Made by a program: the position numbers and the translations under genes. Source: Pegoplata infirma (taxonomy: Eukaryota; Arthropoda; Insecta; Diptera; Anthomyiidae). From it: a stretch of DNA of 64,000 nt. Below the pieces are notes generated by a model. The model ran no database searches. It saw nothing but the letters and a program-made list of their open reading frames with translations, and was not told where the DNA came from. This document shows, piece after piece, positions 1 through 12,356 of this stretch (the stretch's first letter is position 1; each line of letters opens with the position of its first letter). The stretch spans positions 72,794,894 through 72,858,893 of the forward strand of contig OY992537.1 of NCBI GenBank assembly GCA_963921195.1. Direction: 5' to 3'.

Positions 1-137
1 ATCATGGATGATTTATATTTGGTTACATTATGTATGATTTGAAAGTTTGAAATAATGCATTATTTATAATTAAATGCATAATGCATTACAATAACATAAA
101 AAATAATTATTTTATAAAAAAATGCATAAGTTTAAAC

Positions 138-235
138 TAGAGATGGGCTCACGACAAGAAATTTCTAACGACACACACTCACTAGCATATTATATCTACT
201 TACACTCACTTACAATCACGTGAGTAAATTTAATA
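138..235. mobile_element. hAT-like MITE, one-ended fragment
   Basis: Begins TAGAGATGGGC, the same terminus as the complete element at 52292-52733. The next ~90 bases, with CACTCACTTACAATCACGTG and a short AATTTAATA stretch, match the reverse complement of the right end of that element apart from internal deletions. No second terminus or 8-bp duplication is visible, so this is an eroded end. Confidence 0.6.
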
Positions 236-239
236 CAAA

Positions 240-520
240 ATTACTTTTTCACTACTCGTAACACCTTATATATTACGTTCTGGTATGCTTTATTATATAC
301 CTTACTCGTAACCTATAAAATATCATATATTTTACACCTTACTGGTATTCTTCGTTATAAATTTATGACTTATTTTATACCTTACTGGAATTCTATGTGA
401 TAATGTGGATGCATTACTTTGAGTCTCATCGCCTGTTAAAATCATCAATGCTGCAATGTATAAAATAAGAGATGATATACCTTATTTTATACCTTATTTG
501 GTAATCTAAGTTTTGCTGGG
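240..520. repeat. Degenerate tandem repeat (TTACTSGTA / TATACCTTACTGG)
   Basis: The phrases TACTCGTAACACC, TACTCGTAACC, CACCTTACTGGTATTC and TACCTTACTGGAATTC recur about every 40-60 bases. This suggests a decayed tandem array next to the hAT-like fragment. No coding potential seen; 520-1175 is AT-rich sequence in which I see nothing else. Confidence 0.35.
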
Positions 521-2666
521 TATTTACATATATATTTTATGTTTTTCGTTAAAAAATTTTAATTATTAACTTTTTTGATGTCATAAGTGAAATTTCACTG
601 CTACGCAGTCACTTTAACATTTTAATGTTACAGTGACTGCATGATTCCTATTATATTAACATTTAAATGAACTGCCAACATTTTTACTCGCAATTTTTAG
701 TAAGAAAAAGTAAGGCACTCGTTTTATTTTTATAATAAAGAAAAAAAATTCTAAAATCGAGTTCCAAGTTTTTCCTTTTTATTAAAATAAATGTGAAAAT
801 GTTAAAAATTGTTATGAATATAGCCGCTACAGCCTTATTTCTTAATTTTTTCAGATTCAATATTGATAAAATGAGGAACTACCACTTAATCTTTGGAAGA
901 TGAATTAAATTTTTGTTATGAATATAGTCGTTACAGCATAATTTCTTATTTTTTTCAGATTCAAAATTGAAAAATGATTAACCACCACTTAGTCTTTGGA
1001 AGATGAATTAAATTCAGCTTTTTAAAAGTAGAAGCTAAGGCAAAATGGGAATTTAAACTGAATTGGGGGACAATTTTCCTCTCGAAATATATTTTTTAAA
1101 ATTCATTCTTAAGCTTTTTGCACTAAAGAAATACAAGTTTATCAATATATAAACAATTTTTTTAATCCACGCACATTGGGTTGAATGAGAGGCAAAGTGG
1201 CGCTTTATTCAGGGAAGCAGTAATTTTAACATATAATATTTTTTGATTGATGAATGATGAATAAAACATTAAAAAGCACTCTTTTAAAGAGAAAACATGT
1301 GATTTTTAGTTTTTTTTTAACCTGTAAGAATTTTTTTAAGGTTTCTTGAAAATTGAACTTGATTCACAATTTAAGCTGTAACTTTTAAACCAAAAGCGAT
1401 AATTTAATGAATACAGTTGCAAATTAAAGTATTTTAAATGCGATAATAAAAATTTAAAACAATAAAAAATAAATATGTGTTAATACTTGCATAAAATTTG
1501 TTTAAAGTCGGATTTTTGTGTTTCACCAATTTTTAAATTTTTTTAAATTTTCCATTAAAAAGTCCGGAAAGTTGTAATTTTGAACTATTAATATTTTTTA
1601 TTGGCGTCTAATCATTAATAAGTAAAATACCACCATTTTTGAAAAAAATTAACATATTAGGCGAGTGGTTATGCTTTATTACGGAAAAAACTAAATTCAC
1701 AATTTTTACTGTATCTGTGAAATTAAAAAACACAATATTTTGAAACAAATAGCAAATTAAAGTATACGTAAAGTGCTATTATAAACGTTAAAACAAAAAT
1801 AATATGCTCTTATATAAATACTAAATTTATTAAGAAACCTAATTTTTTCATAAAAATTCTTGAATGTTTAAATTTACCTTTTTTAACTTAAGCCTTGGAA
1901 ATTGAAAAAAAAAAAAATATATCAGCTGCGTTATTCATAATAAATAAAGTTAACATCATGCATGTTTTTGTCAGATATTATATTACACCACCCAGAGACA
2001 CCTGTTGACCCCCCCCCCTTCCTACTCCCCACAAAAACCGTCCCTGTCATTTTTATTTTTTTGCTTGTTGGAGGGTATCAAAGATTTGGCACAGCCGAAT
2101 TTTAAACTCTTACTTGTTTATATATAGACTACAAAGACCCACAAAAAAAGGTCTCGACCCACTAATACTTATGAATTTTTACCTTTTAAATTCAATTCCG
2201 CGATTATAATTAAATTCTATCGTTGCGTTTTTCTCTAATTTACAAGGAAAGTCTGCAAAAGTGGCTGTAGGCAAAATCGCCCAAAGAAAAATGGCCCAAA
2301 AAAGAAAACGAAATTTCGCCCAAAAATTTTTCATACAAATTTGGGTCATATTTCATATGAAAAGTTACTCAACATTTTTGGGCAAATTTTCAAAGTTTTT
2401 GGGCAAAATTTCGAAATTAAAAATTGGGTGATTTTTCATTACGAAAAATTACCCAAAAATTATATATGAAAAATTGCCCAATTTTATTTTGGTTTTATTT
2501 TTTGTCAAAATCTTAAAATGGGCAAAACTGAAATATCTATGTCGCAATAAATCAGTATATTATCATTTTTAGAAACAGTAGACGCATATCGTGTTTTTTT
2601 TTTTAAATTATATATTTAACTAACCAAGAATAAGCTGAAGCAAAACCGTTCCGTTGTTGCTAACAT

Positions 2667-2760
2667 ACAAAGGCTCTGGTGGGAATCGAACCCAAAACCC
2701 CTGCTCTTACATGCAGATTACCACGCTATATATTAATCTATCGCAGCGCAGTAGAAAATC
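2667..2760 (-). repeat. tRNA-like module
   Basis: On the minus strand it holds a perfect B-box-like GGTTCGATTCC within a closed T-arm (TGGG-TTCGATT-CCCA). Upstream are TAGCGTGGTAATCTGCATG and GCAGGGG, spaced as in a tRNA D-arm and anticodon arm. No acceptor stem forms, so it is not a functional tRNA gene. It resembles the module at 25814-25885, suggesting a tRNA-derived repeat picked up by transposable elements. Confidence 0.45.
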
Positions 2761-2798
2761 AAAAGTAATGAATTTAAAAACAGCATGCAACTCCGATG

Positions 2799-2898
2799 AA
2801 AGCTCCGCAGGCGAAAAATTTTACCAACAAATTTTAACAAAAAATCGCGCGATTTTTTGTTAAAATTTGTTGGTAAAACTTTTTGCCTGCGGCGCTTT
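2799..2898. repeat. 100-bp palindrome with no spacer
   Basis: The arms meet at TCGC|GCGA (2845-2852) and pair outward for about 49 bp with only a few mismatches, ending in CGCAGGC/GCCTGCG and AAAGC/GCTTT. Such a structure can extrude as a cruciform. A diverged half copy (AGCGCCGCAGGCTAAAA) lies at 22443-22490 inside another hAT-like element. Confidence 0.75.
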
Positions 2899-4435
2899 GA
2901 TCGGTGCTAATTACAATTTTTTTTATTTTGTTAAAATTTAAGTTTCACACTTAAAATTTTTACATCAATTACTAATGCATTTTACGGGCTGTATTTTCAA
3001 AACAACGATCCTTAAAAGTTTTTGTCTTTGTCTTAAAGTTCTTCTGCGTAGCCGGCCTTCGGCCGGGCTTAGGGATTACAAACTCCATGCCTTAGACCCA
3101 CCCTCTCCGCGGAAGAAAGCTTTTCTGTGTAGTATGTGTTTTGGAAAAAATGTGTTAGAAAAAATGTTTTTTATTTTATTTTGGGCCATTTTTCATATCT
3201 TTTTTGGGCTTTTTTTCGTTAATTTTGGGCGAAGTTTCGTATTTTTCTTTTTGGGTAATTTTTCATATTTTTTGGGCGATTTTGCATTTGGGCGATTTTT
3301 CATAAAATTTTTTGGGCGATGTTTCTTTGGGCGATTTTGCCTACAGCCTGCAAAAGTGAACCGACCTGATTTCCTTGTAAATTTGACTAACAATAAGTTA
3401 ACATTTTTTTTAATTTTATTTCGGTATGTAATGTTCAAGTCTGATTTATTTCGAAGAAAATAAGAGGTTTTTTCATAAAATCCATCAAAAATTGCAGAAG
3501 TTACTTGCATTTGAACAAAAATGCATTAATTCACAACATAAATACAACTGTTTTTGTATGAAACTGAAATAATGCGTTTTTGTTTAAATGCATGTAACTT
3601 CTGCAATTTTTTACGGATTTTATTAAAAAATACTCTTATTTTCTACGTAATAAATCAAACTTGAACCTTACGTACAGAAATAAAATTAAAAAATTTTGCA
3701 ACTTTGTCAAATTCACAACGAAATTATGTGGGTTTACATTGCGGACTTTCCTTGTAAATCACAGGAAACCCCAACTATAGAATTCAATTCTGATGGCAGA
3801 ATAGATTTCAGAAGGTCAAAATACATAAGGATTAGTGGGTCCAGTTTCTGGGTCAGAAACTTTTTTGTTTTTTTGTGATGCAGTGTTATTGAAGCCACCA
3901 TATTTTTTTCATTAAATCTTAAATTAAAAAATAACGGCATTAAACGCGGACGTTTTTTTTCTTTTAAATTAAAGCTTATACTATATGCTTTATTATCACA
4001 ATGTATAAGCAGTAACAACCTCTTACATTTGTTTTATATTCCATCAAGTATTAAAAATACTCCAATTTTGGAACATTTTACAAAAAAATAACAAAAATAT
4101 TTTTACAACAATTTTCAAAAAACAAAAAACAGAAATGTATTTGAAATTGCCTGAAGCTGATGGTTCCATAATAAAAAAATTACCTTTGAATGAATAAATA
4201 ACAAAAAAAAGTTCTAGAAATAAGTTGATTTTCAATTTTTAGCACCATATTCAAAAACAAAGCCCCATAATTTTGACGGCGGATTGCAAGAAAAGTAAAC
4301 AACTCAGAATAATAGTTGTGACAGATTTTTTAGTATAATTTTATATACTTTAACCCTAAATTAATAATTTTTGTAAACAAAATTTTTTCCGTTTTGAATA
4401 AAGCGCCACTTTTGATCCATTTCAACCCAATGTGC

Positions 4436-6464
4436 CACGCCCACAACGGGAAGGGGCGGGAGGGCATGGTAAATAAACCCGGCATTTTCTAACCCCCTGG
4501 GTCCAAATGCAGGACTTTAAACTTCTTGTAGCAAAAAAAATGTTGCTTTTGTTAAACAAACACTCAAAAAATCATGTAAAAAATTTGTTTTTTAGAGGTT
4601 TAGTTTTTTTTTAACAAAATGTATTATTTTAAATTTATATAATTAAATTTTTTTTTTTTTTTTTTAATTTAAATAAATTTTTAATTTGTCTAATTAAATT
4701 TTTTTATTTTTTAAATTTTAATTAAATTTCTTAATTAATAGTATTAAATATGTAATTAAATAAACATTCATTTATATTAAATTAACGAAATACAAATATT
4801 TTTAATTTATATGCGCATTTTAGTGATTGGTCCGGATTTAATTTATTTTTTAATTAAATCTACGAATTTTTTAATTAATTTTTTTTCTGTGTGTCCTGAA
4901 TCTGATATTTTTTCTATTAAAAATTATTTCAGAATCTGGGACTTATTCTATCAGAAAATGCATTAGAACCTCAGATTTTTTTATGGTAAAATTTTAAAAA
5001 TTTTCTTAAGTTTTCTATGTTAGTAAATTTTTAATATTTAGAAAGGTTTCTGTAAATATCATCGTACTATAAAAGAGGTATACCCTAAGAAATCTAAAAT
5101 ATTCGTCCTAATTTTCCCTGTAAGAATTTTTTTTTTTAAATATGGATGAAAATATGTTTGTTTTGCATTTTCAGGAAATGTTCCTAGATTGGTACAATTG
5201 CATCAAAACTTTTCACTATCGAAAGTTCAGTTGCTTTATTTCTTAGCAAAATTTGATTGCACAAGCATATCAAAATGTTTTTTATATTAAGAAAAGTAAA
5301 GGGAATTGCGTCGTTTTTTATATATATTTTTAAAGAATGATTTTAGTTTGTATTACAAAAAAAAACTTAAATTAGCAAGTTTCTAGACATTACAAATAAC
5401 GATTACTTTTTAAAAGTCTACAACGCCACTCATATGATCATAATTAATCATTACCATTTTTTTTTGAAAATAGATTAAGCTTGTGTTTCTAAATATAGAA
5501 GAGTAAATATTTTTTTGTATCAACAAAAAAAAAAGTAACTAATTTTCAAATAACACCTTTTTCTAAAACATCACGAGTGAATTGTGAATAGAAACTCTAA
5601 TCAGATAAACCATTTCTAATCTCCATATGTATGAATGTTGCTTTAAATATCATATGAATATTTATATTTCGCACCATTCGTATTATTACTATTGTCTTCT
5701 ATCTACACTCAATACATAAAGTCAGTATTAAGAAATAGCAAAAAATAAAATAAAATAAAGTTTAGCTAAAACTCATCATTTCACAAAAAAAAAAAATCTG
5801 CCATTTGGCACAGTAAAATTCCTTTCACACTATTTTTTACCAACATATTTATTTGAGTTTTTAGTAGTAAATAGTAGCACCACAAGTGTTTATTTTAGCT
5901 GTCGCCCATTTATTAGATAAAATATGTTAATTGTTTTTACAATTATTATATTTTTTTTTGTTTCGTTTTGTGTTTTTATTGCAAGATTTTGCTAAAAATA
6001 TAACATTTTAGCTTAAAAATAGCATTGCAAGAGCTATTTTTATTGAGTTTTTGTTTAATTAACATTTGCAAATTATTTTATGATCTACAATATAAAAAAA
6101 AAATAAAATTATTAAATTATCACGAGGTGGTTGTTGGGTTTAATATATTTTATTTGTTTAACTGCAGAATGACAAAGATGAAGGGAAAAGTACAGTGGAA
6201 ATAAATATTTTTTAAAGCATCCCGAGTAAAAAAGTTTATATATCATTATATATTATTAGATAAAATTATATTTAATTATATATATTGGATAAAAATAGAT
6301 AAAATTATATATAATTACATCAGATTTTTTATATACCCGAGTAAAAAAGAGTTATATATAGCAGTGACAAATTAGATCCCAAATATGGTGGACACAATTG
6401 TTTCAAATAATATCTTCGGTTATCCTACAAGATCTGAACAGATAGTCTTATATATAATACTAGC
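4436..6464. other. AT-rich intergenic DNA, no gene seen
   Basis: Long A and T runs and a TTAATTAAA-rich stretch (4640-4880). About 4525-4610 matches part of the DINE-like core also seen at 35880-35945. From 6220 and 6335 there are two CCCGAGTAAAAAAG termini of the TA-flanked family described at 10859. No reading frame with recognisable protein similarity. Confidence 0.6.
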
Positions 6465-8835
6465 TATACCCCGTCCGCGTTGCTGGCCCTAATAAAAAAA
6501 ACGTTTTATATTGCATTTTAATTAAAATATAGTGTCGGGCAAAATTAAAGCACGGGTCTGGGTCCAGCCTCGGTTAGAACAATCTATAGAGAAATCTCAG
6601 CAAAATCGGTTCAGCGGTTTTTGCGTGATTTCAAAACAGACAGACATAACGTTAAGTATAGAACAAAGAGGCGTGTCATTTAACGCATTTTTATCGAATC
6701 GTGATTGTCTAAAGTTCCATGCTGCATCCTCGATTAGTTCTACCCTCGGTTAGCACAATCTATAGAGAAATCTCAACAAAATCGGTTCAGCGGTTTTTGC
6801 GTGATTTCAAAACAGACAGACATAACGTTAAGTATAGTATAAATGAGCGTGTCATTTTACGCATTTTTATCGAATCGTGATAGTCTAAAGTTCCATGCTG
6901 CATCCTCGATTAGTACTATCTGTGCTGCAAATTTCATTGACATCAGTTTTTGTGTGATTGCGAAAGAGGAGGAAATAACTTTTTATTTATGAGAAACGGG
7001 AGTGACATTTTTTACCCTTTTGCCTAATCGCGCTCTACATATGACCAACAGTTCCCGCTCGGTTAGTTCTATCAGTAGGGACAGATTCGGCTTATTCGTT
7101 TTTGCGTGATTTCAAAACAGGCAGATATACAGGCTGAGAACGTCCAGTATAGTACAAAGAGCGTGGCATTTTACGCTCCCTTTTTCCAATCGAAGTATAA
7201 CATGGCCTATAGTTCCGCACTCGGTTAACACAATCAGTGCTGAAAATTTAATTAAAATCGAATCAACAGTTTTCGCGTTATTGCGGAGCATGCAGAAATG
7301 ACATTCAATTCAATACAAAGGGGCATGGCATTTTACGCTCATTTGTCCGATCCCGCTCTAATTGGGCGCATACACTCAAAAAAAAACCATTAACTTAAAC
7401 TATGGAAAAATTTTCTTCAAAATAGTTTATAAATTTTCCCACAATTTAGTTAAATTTAACTAAAATTTTGGAAATTTTCCCAAATTTTTAGGAACAAATT
7501 TTAGTTCATGGACTGTTAAATAGGCCATAATTTTCCTTAAATGGAATTCCCTAATACATGAAAAAATTCTTACTGCCAAAGAAATTTTCCTTAATAAATG
7601 AAAAAAAAAAAAATCTTTATTTTTAAGACATATTTCTTAAAACCAAATTTAGTTCAAAAAATTCAGTTTTAGGAAGTAATTTACTTCCAATTAGTTCATC
7701 ATATTTATCTTCTTTAATTTTAGGAATTTTTTTCCACAAGTTTAGTAAATTTTTCATAACATGAAATTTTTTAGTTGATTTATTTTTTTTTTCATGCTTG
7801 CTTGTAGTTCACATTTTGTTTATTATTTGTAGTATATGAAAAAGGGAGTTTGGTCTTGTATAACAAGTAATAAATTTAATGTTTACATTTTTTTCTACAC
7901 ATGTATGTGTGAGGGAAAAAATAATATTTTAATCACAACAAAGGCCTTGGCTTTGGCGTGTTTTCCCATAGTCTGGGAACAAACGTTAAAGACAAAGTCT
8001 TTGTTGTAATTTAATTTTAAAAACTAATGAAATTTATTACTTGACCATAAGAAACAAACGTTTTTTTATATTTTAAATAAAAAATGTACATAATGAAAAT
8101 TCTGTGTGTATTCACAGGCGATTCTATAAATAAACCAATAAAAATATGAAATTAACTAATTTTTAGGAAAAATGTCCTCACCAAAAATGTTTTTTTAACT
8201 AAAAAATGGGAAATTTTTTCCCACTTTCTAGTACAAATTGGTACTAATTTTTAAGAAAAATATGAACTAAAAAGTATGAATACATGGCAATGGAGCTAAA
8301 TCATTATCAATTTTCCTTGGATTTAGTTAATTTTCCCATTTTTTAGTTAGTTTTTTTTCTGAGTGTAGTTAGTACTTGGTTAGTACTAACGTTGGTTTGA
8401 ATTTCATCAAAATCGGTCCATCCGTTTTTTATATATAGCTGTCATTAGTGGTGCAATGTAAAAATTCGATTTTGCCCACCCCTCGCCACCAAAGGCAAAA
8501 AAGCATGGCATTTTACGCCCATTTGTTCGATCACGCTCTAATTTAGCATATAGTTAGTACTCGGTTAGTTCTATCTTTGGTTTAAATTTCATCAAAATCG
8601 GTCAATCCGTTTTCTTTATATATAGATGTCATTAGTGGGGGAATGTCAAAATTTGATTTTGCCACGCCCCTCCGCCCAACCGCAAAAAATCAAAAAACTG
8701 ACCGACCACTGTTACTGCCTGGACTATTCTGAATATTCCCTGAAAATTTCATCAAGATCGGTCCAGCCGTTTTCGAGTCCATACGGAACATACATACATA
8801 CCCACATACATACATCCATTTTTATATATATAGAT
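6465..8835 (+). repeat. Array of ~155-180 bp units, split by a CACTC element
   Basis: Starts near CTAGCTATACCCCGTCCGCG. Units begin CTCGGTTAG (or close variants) at 6569, 6745, 6905, 7060, 7219, about 8374 and 8553. Each contains a variant of ATCAAAATCGGTTCAGCGG, a CAGACAGACATAACG-type segment and GGCATTTTACGC. Units 1 and 2 are nearly identical with a period of 176 bp; later units diverge. The array ends in ACATACATACATAC and a TATATATATAGAT tail. It looks like a retroposon-like or Helitron-like repeat expanded in tandem; the class is not settled. The 73-codon frame at 6532 is an artefact of it. Confidence 0.65.
7373..8365. mobile_element. CACTC-ended TA-target element (993 bp)
   Basis: Begins CACTCAAAAAAAAAA and ends TTTTTTTCTGAGTG, with TA on both sides (7371-7372, 8366-8367). 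Inverted similarity continues inward with (T)AACTAAA and GGGAAAATT motifs. The neighbouring array unit at about 8535-8555 shows the uninterrupted site (GCATATAGTTAGTACTCGG), proving insertion at TA. TA duplication suggests a Tc1/mariner-type non-autonomous element. No coding capacity. Confidence 0.8.
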
Positions 8836-10269
8836 AGATGATACGTAAAATGGGTCTATCTGGTTTTATCAGTTTGATCCGGACTGATACAATATAAAAT
8901 AAATTGAGACTATGAGACATAAATATATATGGTTAGATATTGCTCTACATAAAGAACATATTTTTGTATATAACATTACATAAAGTGCATATAATTATAT
9001 ATAATGTTATCCTACTTATATGACGTTATAAGGAGCATTATATGATCAGTTATAATGGTTTTAACTTATATTTAATCGTATCAGTTTTCTCTAACTGATA
9101 TAATTATATAGACCCAATTCACGTATCACATTATATATAAGGTTATCCCGCTAGATCATAATATCCCGAGTAAAAAAGATCTGATATAATCATATATGCT
9201 ATTATATAGTTATTTATATTTATATATGGTTATGCATGAACTTTGATATGGACATACAAGTTTATATATAGCATTGTATTTTTCCTGGTTTTTTAATATG
9301 ATAGCATACATATTCATATGTATTTATATACTGATCTATATGAAATTTGATATGACATATAAGGTCGGGAATTTTTAGATATGGCAGATAAAAAGATATA
9401 TGATTTTATTTATAATTATATCCCGAAAAAAATTTTCAAAATTTTGTAAGTCCCGGACAATTAAAAAAAAAAATCCTAAAAAATTTTATGAAAATTTTCC
9501 AAAGTCCCGGACACAAAATTTTTTTGGCAATTTTTTTGGAGTAAAAAAATCATTGAAAATGTTTTTATAAGAAATTTAATTTTTTTGAAAAGTTTTTGAG
9601 TTCCGAAAAAATGTTTTTAAATTTTCTAAGACACAAACATTTTTTGGAAAATTTAAATCCCTTATAAATGATTTTAGATAAAAATGACACATTTTTAATA
9701 ATTTGCTAAGTCCCGAAAAAATTCCGAAGAATGCAATAAAAACTCTTCTAATTGATAATCCAATCTGATAAAATAATTTCTAATTTCACGTTTAAAATTC
9801 CAAAAAATTTTATCAGATTTAATCCAATTACATAAAAATTTATCAAATTTTAACAGATAAGATATGATTTAATACAATTAGATAGACCCATTTTTGGGAT
9901 CAAACTTAATCGAATTTGATATTATTTTATCAAAAATAATAGAATTTGATATAATCGTATAATATTCGATCCGCCAATTTTCGGATCAAAATTAATATGG
10001 ATTTACATAAAAGCATATCTGTTCATATATAATTAAATATTGCGTCATATAACTTTTTTTTACTCGGGATTTAAAGTAATTGTATAATCATAATTATTAA
10101 AGTAATTGTATCCGCCATATTTGGGATATAATTAGTCATGACCATTTTTTCTTTTTTTACAAGGGTATTATTAGCAAATTATATATAATTTGATAAAATT
10201 TTATAAAATTTGATAAATTTATATATAATTTTATAAAAATTTATATAATTATATTTTAATTTGTCGTAT
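8836..10269. other. TA-rich repetitive DNA, no gene seen
   Basis: Dominated by TATATAATTATA-like and TCCCGG/AAAATTT phrases. Contains termini ATCCCGAGTAAAAAAG (about 9160) and TTTTTTTACTCGGGA (about 10058), which belong to the CCCGAGTAAAAA family. This is most likely one or more decayed TA-rich MITEs. Confidence 0.5.
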
Positions 10270-12071
10270 GGGTAATTCCAAAAATTTTCGCTCCACTGTT
10301 CGGAAACATGCCTTTGGACACCCCTGAGAATTTGGCTCATAGATATCCACGATTATATGAGATATGTTGCATTTTTGGATTTTTAAAATTTGCTGTAGTT
10401 TTCAAATTATCGCGGGTCAAAGTTCGACTTTTTTAGCAAAAGTCAGAAAAATACATGACGTTTAACGTGCTCTAACTTTTTAACTAGTAATCCGATTATC
10501 ACAAGTAATGGCTCATATGAAAGCTTAATTCTTCTTCTTTTAGGAAATATTTTCAAATGCATACGGTTTTTTTTCAGAAGTGTTGCAAAAACTCAAAAAC
10601 ATTATTTTTTTGCGAATATTTAAAAAAACACATCTTCGATTTTTTTAAAAAAAAGTTTGGTGATAAACAATACTGTTTTGTACAACATATTCAAAATTCA
10701 GAGTGGGATCCCAATGGGATCAAAAAATATTCTGGTTTTAGTACGAAGTTCTTAAATTTTACCTTAGAAAATTAAAATTTTATGTTTCTTCAATATAAAA
10801 ATTTAAATTTTCAAAGGAAATTATACTATTAAAATTTTGAAAAACATTCAAAACATTACCCGAGTAAAAATTTTTATATGATGCAATATATAATGATATG
10901 TAATACAATATATAATTATACGCAATTTGATCCGAAAAATGGTGGATGTTTTTGCATTAAAAAAGATCAACTTGTATAAAATATGATTTGATTTCATCCG
11001 AGTTTTGACCAGACATTGCCATATATTGGTGGATCTAATTAGATCTAATTTCATAAAAACATATAAAATCCTGGTGTTTTTTGGTTTGGGTTGAGATACA
11101 CCACAGGTCAACGATACATTCGCCAAACATATAAATTTTCTAAAACAAAAAAATGTTTGGGTACGCTTCGAACCAGATAGGCGATATACATAACCCTAAC
11201 AAGGAAATGTTTAGGAACATTTTAAAAAGTTTTTTATACTTTGCCTAAAAAACTTAGAAAATTGTTGGTTAATTAGAAACATTTATAGTTATATATGGAA
11301 CAGAATGAGAAATATATAATTTTATATTAAATTATACAGAAAAACAAATTTTGTATTGACCCTCATATAATTAAATATAATTATATCAACCGTACGCATT
11401 TTAATCCGAATCATGATTAAATTATATATAATTACATATGACTGCATTTAAAAAATTTAGAAAATAGCTCACTGAATATATGATCATATATGATTCGTTA
11501 GGTTTGTATCAAGTTATATATTGTTATATATGTTTATTTTTACTCGGGTAGAAATTTAAATTTCCTAAGGGAAAAATATGAGAACCTCGTACTTAAAACA
11601 GAATAGTTTTTGATCCCATGGAGATCCCACTCTGAATTTTGAATATGTTATACAAAACATTGTTATTTTTCACCAGAATTTTTTTTAAAAAAATCGAAGA
11701 TGTGTTTTTTTAAATATTCGAAAAGAAAAAATGTTTTTGCATTTTTGCATCATTTCTGTAAAAAAAAACTGTATTATTTTAAAATGTTTTCTAAAAGAAG
11801 AACCCCAGCTTTCACATGAGCCTAAATTTGTGAAAATCGGGTCATTAGTTAAGAAGTTATAGCTCTTTAAACATGATGTATTTTTCTTACTTTTGCTTAA
11901 AAAGTCAATCTTTGACCCGCCATAATTCGTTAAATACACCAAATGTAAAAAAACGATATATTGTACAAATATCATATTTATGAGGGCTATCTATGTGTCA
12001 AGGTTCAAATTAATCTGAGACACCATTTCCAAAAATGACTAAAATTTGAGCTAAATTTTCTGGAATGGCCC
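10270..12071. mobile_element. Foldback element, GGGxMATTCCA ends, 4-bp duplication
   Basis: Left end GGGTAATTCCAAAAATTTTCG pairs with right end TTTTCTGGAATGGCCC; GTAT is repeated at 10266-10269 and 12072-12075. The arms are inverted copies for roughly 590 bp (for example GCGGGTCAAAGTTCGACTTT near 10413 against AAAGTCAATCTTTGACCCGC near 11903). The centre is occupied by the TA-flanked element 10859-11548. The termini resemble those of the foldback at 36148-38174, also flanked by a 4-bp repeat, so the two form a family. Frames at 10557, 10848 and 11685 are incidental. Confidence 0.7.
10859..11548. mobile_element. CCCGAGTAAAAA-ended TA-target MITE
   Basis: Terminal inverted repeats CCCGAGTAAAAA / TTTTTACTCGGG, flanked by TA at 10857-10858 and 11549-11550. 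The interior is TA-rich. It sits at the centre of the foldback element 10270-12071. Further single ends occur near 6223, 6338, 9163 and 10065. Confidence 0.65.
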
Positions 12072-12356
12072 GTATGTAAAAGTTTATCCAATTTGATAAA
12101 ATTTTGTTAAATTTAGATAAAATTATATTAAATTTAATATAAAAAAATCAGATATAATTATATAATATTATATATAATTTTATTAAATTATTTATATTTT
12201 TATAACATTTTTTTTGAAAATTGAAACCTATGTAATTATATATAATTTTATCACATTATACATAATTATATATAAAACTTTTTTACTTTTTTACTAAATA
12301 TTATGGGTTACTACGAAAAATATGTTTTGCAAACATTTTTTCCATCCGATATTCAA

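Larger units (their letters stand above)
2263..3348. mobile_element. Mutator-like/foldback element with 9-bp target duplication
   Basis: Termini GGCTGTAGGC and GCCTACAGCC are perfect inverted repeats. The inversion continues imperfectly with AAAATCGCCCAAAGAAA and many CGCCCAAA/TTTGGGCG subterminal motifs. The flanks carry the 9-bp direct repeat TGCAAAAGT (2254-2262 and 3349-3357). A 9-bp duplication is typical of Mutator-like and FB-type foldback elements; no transposase frame is present, so it is non-autonomous. It contains a tRNA-like stretch and a perfect-centre hairpin, listed separately. Two short opposite-strand frames at 2975-3510 are by-products of the TTTGGGCG repeats. Confidence 0.7.
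1175..4435. mobile_element. Large palindromic (foldback) element, interrupted
   Basis: The outer ends are inverted copies: CACATTGGGTTGAATG ... GGCGCTTTATTC near 1178-1215 pairs with GAATAAAGCGCCAC ... TTCAACCCAATG near 4398-4432. A second paired block is CCCACTAATACTTATG (2158-) with CATAAGGATTAGTGGG (3823-). The innermost arms meet near 3540 around TGCATTTGAACAAAAATGCA. The left arm is lengthened by the 9-bp-duplication element at 2263-3348. Exact termini and duplication were not resolved. The short frames inside (such as 3734-4018 minus) are incidental. Confidence 0.5.

Noticed and set aside
3193..3510. Overlapping opposite-strand frames (162 and 105 codons) as genes
   Set aside because: They arise from the repeated TTTGGGCG words of the Mutator-like element and have no start context or similarity.
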